Assembly: GCA_016719945.1 (NCBI GenBank)
Contig: JADJYE010000012.1
Span: 1-64,000 of the forward strand
Length of the DNA: 64,000 nucleotides
DNA from: Polyangiaceae bacterium
Lineage (GTDB): Bacteria; Myxococcota_A; Polyangia; Polyangiales; Polyangiaceae
Reading direction: 5' to 3'
In this document: positions 35,542-44,484 of the stretch, piece by piece
Position numbering within the stretch: the first letter of the stretch is position 1
Layout of the letters: every line of letters starts with the position of its first letter
Position numbers and translations under genes: made by a program
Notes under the pieces: generated by a model
Seen by the model: the letters and a program-made list of their open reading frames with translations, nothing else
Told to the model about the DNA's origin: nothing
Databases searched by the model: none

Positions 35542-35728
35542 CCCCGGGTGCGCCGTCGCGCATCGTGCCCCCCGGGTGCGCCGTCGCGCATCGTGCCCCC
35601 CGGGTGCGCCGTCGCGCATCGTGCCCCCCGGGTGCGCCGTCGCGCATCGTGCCCCCCGGGTGCGCCGTCGCGCATCGTGCCCCCCGGGTGCGCCGCCGCG
35701 CATCGTGCCCCCCGGGTGCGCCGCCGCG
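35542..35728. repeat. 28-bp tandem array (minisatellite)
   Basis: The GGGTGCGCCG core recurs exactly every 28 bp at 35546, 35574, 35602, 35630, 35658, 35686 and 35714, giving six full units and one partial. Units are identical except T/C changes at one site in the last two. There are no spacers. Confidence 0.92.
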
Positions 35729-35762
35729 TCGCGCACCGTCGCCGCCGCGTCGCGCACCGTCG
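35721..35762. repeat. 21-bp tandem duplication
   Basis: Two identical 21-bp units (35721-35741 and 35742-35762) of CCGCCGCGTCGCGCACCGTC plus G, directly following and partly sharing sequence with the 28-bp array. Confidence 0.8.
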
Positions 35763-36013
35763 CCGGCGCCGCGAGCTGGATCACGCGGGCCCCCATGGCA
35801 AGGTGCTTGCTTGTGGACCCCTGTAGGGCAGCAAATCACCTCGGTTCTGTGCGTTCGTGCGTCACCGCGAAGCTCCGCGCGCGCTTGTGAGCACTCGAAG
35901 CGCAGCGCTCGCCGCCGAAGCCCTCGGATTCGCGGGGGCCTTGTGCGGCACGCTCCTCGCAATTGGGCTCGCGTGCGCCTCGAGAGCCGAGGCGCCGAAG
36001 GAGCGAGCTGCCG

Positions 36014-37114
36014 ATGCCCATCACGCGAGGTCATGTCCTGGGTGCGCTGCTGACCCTCTTCGCGCTCACCGGCGGCTGCGCGCCGGGTGGGGGCGAGCCG
36101 ACCGAGTGGGAGGAGACCGAGGAAGGCGAGGACGAGCTGCGTGTCTGCGCCGACGGGCCGACCGTGAAGGGGATCGATGTCTCGTATTGGCAAGAGGAGG
36201 TCGACTGGCAGGCGGTGCGCGGCGCCGGCGTCGAGTTCGCCTTCGTGCGCCTCTCGTATGGCGAGGTCTTCAAGGACCCGCGCTTCGAGGAGAACTGGGC
36301 CCGCGCGAAGGAGGCGGGGCTCATCCGCGGCGCGTATCAATACTTCCGGCCGGAGCAAGATCCGCTCGAGCAGGCGCAGCTCTTCCTGGACTCGATCGCG
36401 GCGGACCCGCTCGGACCGAACGACCTGCCCGCGGTGCTCGACGTCGAGCAGACGGACGGCCTGTCGAACGCGACGGTCCGCGCGCGCATGCAGGTCTGGC
36501 TCGACGCCGTCGAGGCGGGGACCGGCAAGCGCCCCATCATCTACTCGGCCGCGTTCATGGAGAACGTGATCGGCACCGGCTTCTCGGACTACCCACTGTG
36601 GGTCGCGAACTACACCAGCAAGTGCCCGCGGCTGCCCAATGGCTGGGGCGACTGGGTGTTCTGGCAGAGCTCCGAGTCGGGCAAGGTCGCGGGGGTCCAG
36701 GGGAACGTCGACATCGATCACTTCAATGGTACCCGCGCACAGCTGCTCGCGTTCGCGAGCGGGGGCGCCGCGCAGGACCCGGGCGACCCTCAAGACCCCC
36801 CGGAGGATCCGCCCGCGAACGCGCCGGTGAACCTGAAGCCTGCCGACGGCAGCCACGTCACCACCGACGCGGTGACCCTCTCGTGCGACCCCTTCGCCGG
36901 CGCCAAGAGCTACTCGTTCCAGATCGACTGGTTCAGCGCGTCGACCCATACGTGGAAGCCGTATTACACGTATTCGACGACGAGCCCCGCGAAGACCTTC
37001 TGGCCGGTGGTCGAGGCGCCGCTTCGGTTCCGCGTGAAGGCTGCCCTCTCCAGCGGCTCCTCGGACTTCTCGGCCTACAGCACGTTCGCCTATGGCGACT
37101 CGATGCTTCCTTGA
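36014..37114 (+). CDS. GH25 muramidase lipoprotein
   Basis: ATG 36014 starts a lipoprotein signal (LGALLTLFALTGGCAPGG). After an acidic linker comes the GH25 barrel: VKGIDVSYWQEEVDW (catalytic Asp of the first strand), VEFAFVRLSYGEVFKDPRFEENW, GAYQYFRPEQDPLEQA, AVLDVEQTDG (the D-x-E catalytic pair), RPIIYSAAFM, and FWQSSESGKVAGVQGNVDIDHFNG at the end. GH25 enzymes cleave the MurNAc-GlcNAc bond of peptidoglycan. A Pro-rich linker then leads to a C-terminal fibronectin-like domain (PVNLKPADGSHVTTDAVTLSCD). This may be for turnover of its own wall or predation; the sequence does not decide which. Confidence 0.92.
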   Translation: MPITRGHVLGALLTLFALTGGCAPGGGEPTEWEETEEGEDELRVCADGPTVKGIDVSYWQEEVDWQAVRGAGVEFAFVRLSYGEVFKDPRFEENWARAKEAGLIRGAYQYFRPEQDPLEQAQLFLDSIAADPLGPNDLPAVLDVEQTDGLSNATVRARMQVWLDAVEAGTGKRPIIYSAAFMENVIGTGFSDYPLWVANYTSKCPRLPNGWGDWVFWQSSESGKVAGVQGNVDIDHFNGTRAQLLAFASGGAAQDPGDPQDPPEDPPANAPVNLKPADGSHVTTDAVTLSCDPFAGAKSYSFQIDWFSASTHTWKPYYTYSTTSPAKTFWPVVEAPLRFRVKAALSSGSSDFSAYSTFAYGDSMLP

Positions 37115-37122
37115 TGGCGGTG

Positions 37123-37163
37123 TTCCCCTCAACGGTCAGGCCAGCGGCCTGGTGCTCGGGGAA
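37123..37163. terminator. Hairpin between convergent genes
   Basis: A hairpin with inner stem CAGGCC/GGCCTG (3-base loop) and outer TTCCCC/GGGGAA arms lies between the GH25 stop (37114) and the convergent stop of the Cys-cluster gene (37190). There is no strong T run, so it is only a probable bidirectional terminator. Confidence 0.45.
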
Positions 37164-37189
37164 GGTCCCGCGCCGCTTACCTGGGTCTG

Positions 37190-37549
37190 TCACTTGGGCT
37201 CGGCGAGGTGCGCGCCCCTGAGCTTCACGAGCAAGGCCTCGGGGCGGCCGGCCTTTTCGTTGCGCTCCTCGAGGCAGATGGAGGTTCCGCGCTCGAGGGA
37301 GCGGCACACGTCCGGGCGCTGCTCGTAGACCCCGCACGAGAGCCAGCCCCGCTGGAGGTCGGCGACCAGCGCGGCGCAGCGGCCGCCGTCGAAGCGCATG
37401 AAGCGGCGGTCTTCGCGAGAGGTCGTGAGCGTCCGCGTGTGCTCGTTCATTCGGTCCCAGTCGCACTCGAAGACGCGGACGTGCTCGGGTGACTCGGAGA
37501 AGCAACACCGCGCGCAGGCGCGGCAGTCTCCGGGGACCGGATCGCTCAA
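37190..37549 (-). CDS. YkgJ-family cysteine-cluster protein
   Basis: This 119-residue protein has the CxxCxxCC cluster (CRACARCC) near the N-terminus and further Cys at RCAAL, SCGVYEQRPDVCR and SICLEE. The motif YEQRPDVCR is typical of the UPF0153/YkgJ family, which binds a Zn or Fe-S site and has no settled role. It starts at ATG 37549, overlapping the upstream HEAT gene stop by 4 bases (ATGA), so it is the last gene of the long T6SS-associated operon. Why such a protein sits in this operon is unclear; it may be a passenger or a metal-dependent modification factor. Confidence 0.88.
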   Translation of the reverse strand: MSDPVPGDCRACARCCFSESPEHVRVFECDWDRMNEHTRTLTTSREDRRFMRFDGGRCAALVADLQRGWLSCGVYEQRPDVCRSLERGTSICLEERNEKAGRPEALLVKLRGAHLAEPK

Positions 37550-39251
37550 GGCCGCTCTGCCGCGAAGGCCTCGAGCTCTGCGAGCTGCCGAGCGACCCAG
37601 CCGTCGAGGTCGACATCGAGGGGGCGGCGGGCCAGCAGCTGAGCCTCGAGGGCCAAGTGCCGCCGATCGTCCTGGCCGGTGGTGGGCGCGCGAAGCTCTC
37701 CGAGCACGGCCGCGAGAGTGTGCGGCTTGCCGAAGCGGCTTCGGCCGGAGGCGGTCTTCAGCCAGGCCGCCACCTGCTCCATGACGGCGTCGACATCGTA
37801 GGGCGGCTCGACGTGGAGGCCCGTGAGGCGAGCGAGCGCGCGGGTCGGCAGCTCGGGCTCTGCGCCTCGGATGCCCTGGGCGAGCACCAGCGCGACCTCC
37901 GGGGCGCCATAGAAGCCCAGCAGGGCGAGCCCGCCGGGGACCGCCAGGGCGCCTCGCTGAACCCGCTCGAGGTCGCGTGGGTCACCCGCCACCGCGACGA
38001 CCCGGAGCGCCACCTCGGCGGCTACGAGGTCGGCGCTGGCGAGCGCGCGGTCGAGGATATCGCGCGCGGCGCGCACCCCCGACGCGTCGCCGCGTGCGGC
38101 CGACAGCTCGGCGGCGACGGCGCCGAGCCGTGCGGCGCGCGGCGACGCGTGGGCCTCGCGCGCGAGCTGCTCGAACAGGCGCGAGGTCTGCTCGGTCCCT
38201 GCGACGGCGAGGGCGCGAAGCGCGGCCTCCGCCACGTCGCCGTCGGGGTGAGCCACGAGCGGCGCGACGACGCTGGCGTCGACCTGCCGCCGTCGACGCG
38301 CAACTTCCAGGGCGACGCGCGCGAGCGCGGGCCGGTCGCTGGCGAGCAGGGCGGCGACGACACCCCGGACGGTCGGGGCCGAGCCGAGCGCGAGCCCGCT
38401 CGCGAAGGCGTGGAGGGTCTCCTCGGGGGCGCGCTCGGCGGCCAAGACCACCCAGCGCGCCGCGGCGTCGGCCCGCAGGCACGACAGCACGAACGCGAGC
38501 GCGAAGCTGCGGCCCCGTCCGGGACGAACCACTCGATCGCATAGCGGTGCAGCTCGCGGGCGAGGTCGAGGCGGCCAGCTCCCCGGCGCGCGGGGCGGGC
38601 GAGCGAGACGAGGGCGTCGAGCTGGGCGAGCAGCCGATCCTCGAACACCGCAGACTCACCCCACGGGTCGAGCCCCCGCATTCGCCGCAAGCTCCCGAGC
38701 GAGGCGATGTCTTCCATGAGGTCGCGCGCGAGCTCATGGAGGTGCGCTGCCTCCAGGTGCTCGCTCTCTCTGCGAGCGGGGCGGCGGTCGACGCCGCCCT
38801 CCTCGTAGACGGCCCAGGGGTCGCCCCAGGGGATGAGCTCGGGCGCCGGGACGTCGACGCCGTGGAAGAGCGCCGGGGAGCCCACGCTCGCGGTGAACGC
38901 TCCGGCCGAGGCTTCCTCGTGGGGCGCCCGCGCGGGGAGGGTGAGCGACGCGGCGCGATCCGCGATGGCCAGGCGGAGCCGCGCGGCGATCTCCTGGGCC
39001 TCACGGACCACGTCCTGGTCGCCGTCGGGGGCGAGCAGCACGAGCTTGCCCAGCCCGTCTCGGGCGCGCTCCATCAGGGCCGCTGCGTCGGGGCTCTCGA
39101 GCGAGACGCCCGACAGGAGCGAGAGCGCAGAGAGCACCTCTTGGGCCTGGTCGCGCGCCTGCGCGAGCGACAGCTCGTCGGCGCGAAGCAGCACCTGCTC
39201 GAGCGCCTCCCGCAGGACCTCGGCGTGCTCGCGGATCGCGTGGTCGCTCAT
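37546..39251 (-). CDS. HEAT-repeat T6SS-associated protein (TIGR02270-like), frameshifted
   Basis: ATG 39251 (MSDHAIREHAEVLREALEQ) begins an N-terminal helical domain of about 240 residues. One base is lost in a run of four G at 38513-38516: EWFVPD continues as GRSFALAFVLSCLRADAAARW in the next frame. The rest is a series of short helical pairs typical of HEAT-like proteins (HPDGDVAEAALRALAVAG, RAARLGAVAAELSAA, LGFYGAPEVALVLAQG). Proteins of this type (TIGR02270) are recurrent in myxobacterial and Pseudomonas T6SS clusters. It probably acts as a scaffold. One base separates it from the ketosynthase-like gene stop, indicating tight coupling. Confidence 0.78.
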
Positions 39252-39252
39252 C

Positions 39253-40269
39253 TCAGGCCGGCTCCACGACGAAGCAGCCCCGGTCGGGCCCTTCGCTCGA
39301 GAGCGTGACGAGCGCGCGCGCGGCGCGGGCGAAGCCCAGGCGGAACGCGCCGCACACATAGGTCAGCGCGAGGGCGCCGGTCGCCGCGCCGGCGTCGCCG
39401 ATAAGGTCGCAGATGCGCTCCTCCAGCGTGGCGTCGGCGTCGAAGAGATCCTCATTGCGGACCTTCGTCACCACCCACTCGTTGACGCGGTGACGCTCGC
39501 CATTGACGTCGCAGACGACCCACGGGTGGACCCCGCCGCCTGCCCGTGCGCGCCGGACGAGCTCGGACAGCGCCTCCCCGTTCTTCGCGTCGCCTGGCTC
39601 GGGGGCAGGCTGCCGGGCGACCATCGCGGACGTGATCTTCGCCAGCCGGGGGGCCCTGTGACGCGAGCCTGCCACGACCGCGAACGCCGCGCCCTCCGAG
39701 GGGATGAAGCCGTCATGGACATGCCCCGACAACAGCCGCTTCTCGTGATCGAGCCAGGAGAGCACGGCCGCGTGGTGGTAGGAGTCCACCGCGCCCACGA
39801 CCACCGGGCGGTCGTCCGCGCGCGCGGCGACGTGCGCCCTGGCGCGCTCGAGCGCAACGGCCACGCCGACCGCACCCGCCCGATAGAACAGAGACGCGGG
39901 CTCGTCGATGCTGACGCCAGCGGCGGCGCCCAGCGCCTCGAAGAACGGGCGGCCATAGCGAGGATCGTCGTCGGGGCGCAGCTCGGGCAGCGCGAGAAAT
40001 ACCGTTACGGGGCGGCCGCTGCGGTCGATCCCGGCGTCGTCGCATGCCTCCGAGAGCGCGGGCGCCGCCAGCGCGACCAGCCGCTCGACCCCTTGCAGAC
40101 CGTCCGCGAGGCTCCTCGCGCGGACGTTCGCCATCCGCCCACCTCGGCTGTCCTTCATGGAGGTGGGGCGAGGGGCGAGCTTGCTCGCGCGGGTCATGAG
40201 CGCGTTTTGCCTCGCGTCGAGCCCGTGGGGACCAAACGCACCGAGCCCGACGACGAACGCCTCGCTCAC
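39253..40269 (-). CDS. Ketosynthase/thiolase-like protein lacking the active-site Cys
   Basis: This 338-residue protein has the thiolase-fold layout of beta-ketoacyl synthases: MSEAFVVGLGAFGPHGLD, then FLALPELRPDDDPRYG, a second-half strand VVVGAVDSYHHAAVLSWLD, and FIPSEGAAFAVVAG at the place of the KS GEGA motif. Where a synthase has TACSS, this protein reads FYRAGAVGVAVALERA, so the nucleophilic Cys is missing and normal condensation is not expected. A late block, WVVCDVNGERHRVNEW, replaces the His-containing segment. Such KS-like proteins are known beside DUF2169 and VgrG genes. It overlaps the DUF2169 gene by 4 bases. Role unknown, probably structural or acyl-binding. Confidence 0.75.
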   Translation of the reverse strand: MSEAFVVGLGAFGPHGLDARQNALMTRASKLAPRPTSMKDSRGGRMANVRARSLADGLQGVERLVALAAPALSEACDDAGIDRSGRPVTVFLALPELRPDDDPRYGRPFFEALGAAAGVSIDEPASLFYRAGAVGVAVALERARAHVAARADDRPVVVGAVDSYHHAAVLSWLDHEKRLLSGHVHDGFIPSEGAAFAVVAGSRHRAPRLAKITSAMVARQPAPEPGDAKNGEALSELVRRARAGGGVHPWVVCDVNGERHRVNEWVVTKVRNEDLFDADATLEERICDLIGDAGAATGALALTYVCGAFRLGFARAARALVTLSSEGPDRGCFVVEPA

Positions 40270-41732
40270 GAGGGCACCTCGCTGACCTCGGGGCGCGGCG
40301 AGCTGGCGGCCTCTTCGCGCGCAGCCTCGAGCGCCGCGTCGAGGGCGCGCGCTGCGTCGGGCGAGGCGTCTGCCTCCCGCCGGAAGCGCTGCTCGAGCCG
40401 GAGCAGCGCCCCAAGCCCGAGCCCGAGCTCGCGCAGCGCCGGCTCGTGGCGGCCATCCTCGGCGAGCGCGATCAGCCTCGCGAGCTGCTGCACGGTGATG
40501 CTGTCTTCCACCGGCGTGGCGAGCGACGCTTGGGCCTCGCGGTACGCCTCGGCGTAGGCCTGCTGCGCGCGTGCCTCGGCCGGGGTCGCCGCGGGAGCGG
40601 ACAGCTCATCCAGCGTGGCGCGCTCCTCGAGGCTCCAGCCATGCTCGTCGAGGCCATGGCGGAGCAGCACGCCTTCGCGCGGCTCACGCTGCTCCGCGAG
40701 CTCCGCGGCGATGCGCGCGCGGCGCTCGAGGGGGAGGGTGGCCAGCGGGCCGGCGACCTGGTCCCAGCTCTGATAGCGGGCCATGAGGGCCTCCTCCTCG
40801 GTGAGATCGGGCGGGGCCACCCCACGCGCCACGTCGCCCTGCTCGGTCGCCCAGAAGAAGCGCCCTCGGGGGAGCTCGCGCAGGATGTCGCGCCAATGGG
40901 ACGCGACCCGCGAGTCGTCCCACTCGGTGGGCCGTACCCAGCCCACGATGAGCCGGTCTGTCGCTGCTCGCACCTCGCCCTCGAGCGCGAGCAGCCCTCG
41001 CCACGTGAGGTCGACGACGCGCCGGTCGCAGTCGACGTGCGCGGTGTCGAGGCGGAGCACGACGTCGCGCGGCTCCAGGCCAGGCTCGGCGAGGTCGACG
41101 AGCAGTCGCGGCGCCAGGTCGGGCAGCAGCGTCTCGACCCGGTCCCCTTCGGCGAAGAAGCCCTGCAGGACGAGCGGCTCGCCGGCGGGCATCCCGTCGA
41201 ACTGCAACCGATCGGCGCCGATCTGGTACGCGTCGAAGTCGAACCCGTCCGGGTGGATCCCGTCGGCAGGGACAGCGGAGGTCAGCGGCCGCGGACCCAG
41301 CCGCGCCTCGCTCCCGTCGAGCCAGCGGGTGTAGGGCGGCGCGAGCGGGACTCGCCCGGGCGCGCCGCTCGCGATCAGCAGCTCTTCGCGGGCTTCGCCG
41401 ATGGAGATGGCCGCCCGACGCACGAAGACCCCGCCCTGCGGGACGCCGGCCATATCGACGAGGCCGGTCAGCACCAGGTCGAGGGCGGGTCGCAGCGGGA
41501 TGAAGTCGTCCGGGCGATCGGGCGCTTCGCCCACGGACAGCGGCGTCGGCTCGACGAACGCGGGGGTCGTCGCGCCGAGCGGGAGCGTCGCCCGCACGAA
41601 GACGCTGAGCGCCGGCTCCGGCATCCACCAGGGGTGCACCCCCACGACGCAGGGTGGGCACGCCGGCCTCGAGCCAGGCGCCTCCCGCCAGGGCGCGTGC
41701 GCCACGAGGAACCTTCGCAGGGGCGTGATCAC
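40266..41732 (-). CDS. DUF2169 T6SS adaptor protein
   Basis: GTG 41732 (VITPLRRFLVAHAPWRE) overlaps the stop of the DUF4150 effector gene by 4 bases. The 488-residue protein has the DUF2169 plan: an N-terminal beta-rich part with LSVFVRATLPLG and DDFIPLRPALDLVLTG, then RWLDGSEARLGPRPL and FDFDAYQIGADRLQFDGMPAGEPLVLQGFF (a conserved pattern), then a long helical C-terminus. DUF2169 proteins are adaptors that help load DUF4150/PAAR-like effectors on VgrG, which fits its place directly after the effector gene. Two more DUF2169-type genes lie at 51419 and 52534. Confidence 0.85.
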   Translation of the reverse strand: MITPLRRFLVAHAPWREAPGSRPACPPCVVGVHPWWMPEPALSVFVRATLPLGATTPAFVEPTPLSVGEAPDRPDDFIPLRPALDLVLTGLVDMAGVPQGGVFVRRAAISIGEAREELLIASGAPGRVPLAPPYTRWLDGSEARLGPRPLTSAVPADGIHPDGFDFDAYQIGADRLQFDGMPAGEPLVLQGFFAEGDRVETLLPDLAPRLLVDLAEPGLEPRDVVLRLDTAHVDCDRRVVDLTWRGLLALEGEVRAATDRLIVGWVRPTEWDDSRVASHWRDILRELPRGRFFWATEQGDVARGVAPPDLTEEEALMARYQSWDQVAGPLATLPLERRARIAAELAEQREPREGVLLRHGLDEHGWSLEERATLDELSAPAATPAEARAQQAYAEAYREAQASLATPVEDSITVQQLARLIALAEDGRHEPALRELGLGLGALLRLEQRFRREADASPDAARALDAALEAAREEAASSPRPEVSEVPS

Positions 41733-43675
41733 TTGTTGCTCGAGGCCCACGCGAACGGCTTGAACGTGAACTGCGGGTAGCGGATCTGGGTCGACTCGGG
41801 GAAGTAGTTGATCGACTCGTTGGCCTCCCACCAGAGCACGTCGACCTTGGCGTAGCCCTCGACGCCGACCTTGATCTCGCCGTTCTTCACGAACACCGTC
41901 ATCTGGGGCAGCGGGAAGCACGGGTCGATCTTGTCGAACGCCGGGTCGCCCATGACCACGACGCCGAGCGCGACCTCGACGTAGGTCTTCCACCGGATCT
42001 TGCAGTTGAAGAAGATCTTGAAGAGCAGATCCGTGTCGATGTCGTAATCGGCCTTCCCCCCGGGGTCCTTGACGATCTTGAAGAGTGGGGAGAGCGCGAA
42101 ATCGACGTCGACCCCAATGGTCGCCTCGACGCCGAGCCAGTTCATCGCGTTCACGACCGCCGTGCCGCCGCCCGGCACGAACACGTTCACGAACGCCGCG
42201 ACCGGGATGCCGATGGCGAACTTGATGCCGATGAACTTCTCGAACCCGAAGTTCAGCTCGAACCCCAGGTCGCACATGTGCTTGTAGAGCTTGAGCTCCT
42301 CGTTGGGCTCATTGATCTCCGCCCACAGCGCCTCGAACATCACCCCGCCACCCTCGGCGAAGATGAGCCCGAACTCGATGGGCAGGCCTGCCATGCTCGC
42401 GAGCTTCTGGAAGACCTTGAGCACCTTCTCGAGCGCCGCGGTGGCGGTCTTGACCCATTTCATCTCCGAGCAGTCCTTGGTGATGGACGCTTCGGCCTTG
42501 ATGGGCGGAAAGACCCGCACGGTGTAGTTGTGGGCGCCGCTACACGCCTCCGCCTTGATGGCGATCGTGGGCGCGTGCTTGCGGGCAAACAGGATCTCCA
42601 GCAGCGTGCCGAACTCGACCGCCTTCGACGCGATCTGGGCCGCGCGGTTGAGGTTGGCGGTGTTCCACTTCTGGTACGCGACCTCTTGGTTCGCCTTGGT
42701 CTTGTAGCTGTTGCCGAGCTTCTTCATCCCGAGGGCCTTCTGACCCCGGGCCTTTCGGTCTTCGTTCTTCTTGTCGAGGATGCCCTGCAAGAAGTCCTTC
42801 TTGATCCCCTTCTCGGCGCCGTCCTTCAGCTTGATGCCGCCCTTGAGCTGGAAATCACCGCCGTAGTTGAGCCAGTCGCCCTTGAGCTCGAGCTTGTCTT
42901 GGGCGGGGTACTCCTGCTTCTTGTTCGCGACGCGGATGCCGCCGGTGCGCTCGATGATCCACTTGGTGTGGGTCTTCGGCTCGCAGGTGGGGTTGCCCTT
43001 GGTGCGAGCGTCGATCCGCTTGGCCTCGAGCTTGATGGTCTCGTCGAGGCGCTTCGCGTCGGTGCCCGTGATCTTCGAGGCGGCGGCGGCGGTGCCGTCG
43101 GCGACCTTGCTCAGCGGGTCGTCGGCCGCCAGCTGGTCCGAGTTTGCGCCGAGCACCTCGAGCACCTTCTCGTCGCCGGGGACCCGCCCGTGGGCGCACT
43201 CGACGGTGACCTTCTCGATATGGCAGGCCTCCTTCGGCGTGCCGCCGGCGCCGGGGGTCTGCGCGGGCGCGCCAGCTTCAGCGTATTGGCCCGTGGTGTT
43301 GGCCTTGTTCTGGGTCGTTGGGTCGGTGATGCGATTGGGGGGCTGCCCCTCGACGCGGACGTTGGGCGAGCCCTTCTGGCCGATCGCCTCCTGGCGATAG
43401 GGGTTCCCGGCGGCGTTGGCGCCGCCCCCGGTGTTGGGGTGGGCCGGGTTCGACGGCGGACCGACCTTGTCGCCCTGGCGCAGCACCGGCCCCTTCTCCA
43501 CGTTGGTGCGGGAGGTGGAGTGTGTGGTGGCGGCGCTGTTGGGCGCCTCGTTCGGGAACGGCGCGGACGTCTTCTTCGCCGGGTCGAGGTTGACGTCGGT
43601 CGCGCCCATCGTTTGCGCCTTGCCGCCGCTCGTGGTCGAGGTGAGGCCCAAGTCCTGGTTCGTCGTGTTGCCCAC
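41729..43675 (-). CDS. DUF4150 (PAAR-like) T6SS effector with unknown C-terminal domain
   Basis: This 648-residue protein begins with a DUF4150 domain (about 1-130): TSAPFPNEAPNSAATTHS (the P-x-P-N region), VLRQGDKVGPPSNPAHPN, VRVEGQPPNRITDPTTQNKANTTGQ. This family forms the tip of the VgrG spike. Cys pairs (CHIEKVTVECAHG) begin the next part. Residues of about 240-648 are unlike any family I know; they contain hydrophobic segments (GIKFAIGIPVAAFVNVFVPG, YVEVALGVVVMG) that might enter membranes, and end in a beta-rich stretch (YPQFTFKPFAWA). No enzymatic motif is seen. The next upstream gene (43691) may be its immunity or chaperone. A pore-forming toxin is a guess. Confidence 0.75.
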   Translation of the reverse strand: MGNTTNQDLGLTSTTSGGKAQTMGATDVNLDPAKKTSAPFPNEAPNSAATTHSTSRTNVEKGPVLRQGDKVGPPSNPAHPNTGGGANAAGNPYRQEAIGQKGSPNVRVEGQPPNRITDPTTQNKANTTGQYAEAGAPAQTPGAGGTPKEACHIEKVTVECAHGRVPGDEKVLEVLGANSDQLAADDPLSKVADGTAAAASKITGTDAKRLDETIKLEAKRIDARTKGNPTCEPKTHTKWIIERTGGIRVANKKQEYPAQDKLELKGDWLNYGGDFQLKGGIKLKDGAEKGIKKDFLQGILDKKNEDRKARGQKALGMKKLGNSYKTKANQEVAYQKWNTANLNRAAQIASKAVEFGTLLEILFARKHAPTIAIKAEACSGAHNYTVRVFPPIKAEASITKDCSEMKWVKTATAALEKVLKVFQKLASMAGLPIEFGLIFAEGGGVMFEALWAEINEPNEELKLYKHMCDLGFELNFGFEKFIGIKFAIGIPVAAFVNVFVPGGGTAVVNAMNWLGVEATIGVDVDFALSPLFKIVKDPGGKADYDIDTDLLFKIFFNCKIRWKTYVEVALGVVVMGDPAFDKIDPCFPLPQMTVFVKNGEIKVGVEGYAKVDVLWWEANESINYFPESTQIRYPQFTFKPFAWASSNK

Positions 43676-43690
43676 GCCTCTCGCTCCTTC

Positions 43691-44467
43691 TCAGCGGAAG
43701 ATCCGCCAGCGTCCGTCGACCTTGGTGAGGTACAGGTTCGCGCGCCAGCGCTGCCCCGGGTCGGTCTTGTGCGTCGCGAGCAGCGCGAAGCCCCCGTCCT
43801 TTCGCGTCACGTAGGCGACGCGGCCGTCGGCCCAGCGCTCGAACGACAGCTCGTGGGGCTCGAACGGCGCGACGTCCCACGGCTCCCTGAGCTTCGCGCC
43901 GTAGGTCCGCGCGGCCTCGGCGGGGGCGAGCTCCGGCGCCGCGCCGTAGTACCGCTGATGGTCGCTGAGCTTCACCTCGGTCGCCGACAAGAACGCGCCG
44001 ATGTCCTGCCGTTTGTAGGCGTCCCACAGCTCGAACACGCAGTCGAGCTGCTCGCTGGTCCCCGACTCGGGGAACTCCTCTCGGGGGCTGTTCTCCCAGA
44101 TGGGCGGCGGGACGTCGCCCTCCACCTCGAACGTCTCGACGTGGGTGAGCGGGAGCTTGCGCTGCTTGGGCTCGTGCCGCTCGAGGAGCTGGGGGTAGCG
44201 CACCGTGTGCACGAGGCGGTCGCCCTCTTGCTCCAGGACGTCGAAGTCGAGCACGACGCGCGCGCTCGGCGAGTCGGGGTTCACCGGCGCCGCCGCGAGA
44301 TCCATGCGCACGGTGTTCAGCCCGGGGACGAGCGCGTGGTTGACCGGCCCGTTCGTCGCCTTGTTGAAGGTGACGACGCCCCGGTAGAACGGGACGTCGT
44401 TGAGCGCGAGCCGGAGCGCGAGGCCCGGCATGTGCCTGAGAACGTAGTAATAGGGGACGAACGCCAT
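43691..44467 (-). CDS. T6SS-operon protein of unknown function
   Basis: ATG 44467 (MAFVPYYYVLRHMPG) starts a 258-residue protein with no signal. The first 150 residues look beta-rich (GVVTFNKATNGPV, RVVLDFDVLEQEGDRLVHTVRYP). The last 60 contain WADGRVAYVTRKDGGFALLATHKT and end WRANLYLTKVDGRWRIFR, like the terminal strand of NTF2/SnoaL folds. It lies between a vgrG and the effector gene with gaps of 15-17 bp. The position suits a chaperone or an immunity protein. Neither is shown by the sequence. Confidence 0.65.
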   Translation of the reverse strand: MAFVPYYYVLRHMPGLALRLALNDVPFYRGVVTFNKATNGPVNHALVPGLNTVRMDLAAAPVNPDSPSARVVLDFDVLEQEGDRLVHTVRYPQLLERHEPKQRKLPLTHVETFEVEGDVPPPIWENSPREEFPESGTSEQLDCVFELWDAYKRQDIGAFLSATEVKLSDHQRYYGAAPELAPAEAARTYGAKLREPWDVAPFEPHELSFERWADGRVAYVTRKDGGFALLATHKTDPGQRWRANLYLTKVDGRWRIFR

Positions 44468-44484
44468 CGGGGGGGTCGAGCGGC

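Larger units (their letters stand above)
35013..36013. other. Intergenic repeat cluster, about 1 kb, no gene supported
   Basis: The interval between the DUF5648 gene and the GH25 gene carries several unrelated repeat types, listed separately, and no coding region I can support. Open frames here are low-complexity and made by the repeats. The last 250 bp before the GH25 start show no repeat and probably contain its promoter; I cannot identify one. Confidence 0.8.

Noticed and set aside
35542..35728. CRISPR array
   Set aside because: Units are directly contiguous with a 28-bp period and no spacers, and no cas genes are nearby.
35183..35826. Several small proteins encoded in the repeat cluster
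   Set aside because: Their repeats (for example APSRIVPPGC) are made by the DNA arrays; all frames on both strands are open there.
37546..39251. Two separate HEAT proteins
   Set aside because: EWFVPD and GRSFALAF join across a G run into one continuous helical protein.
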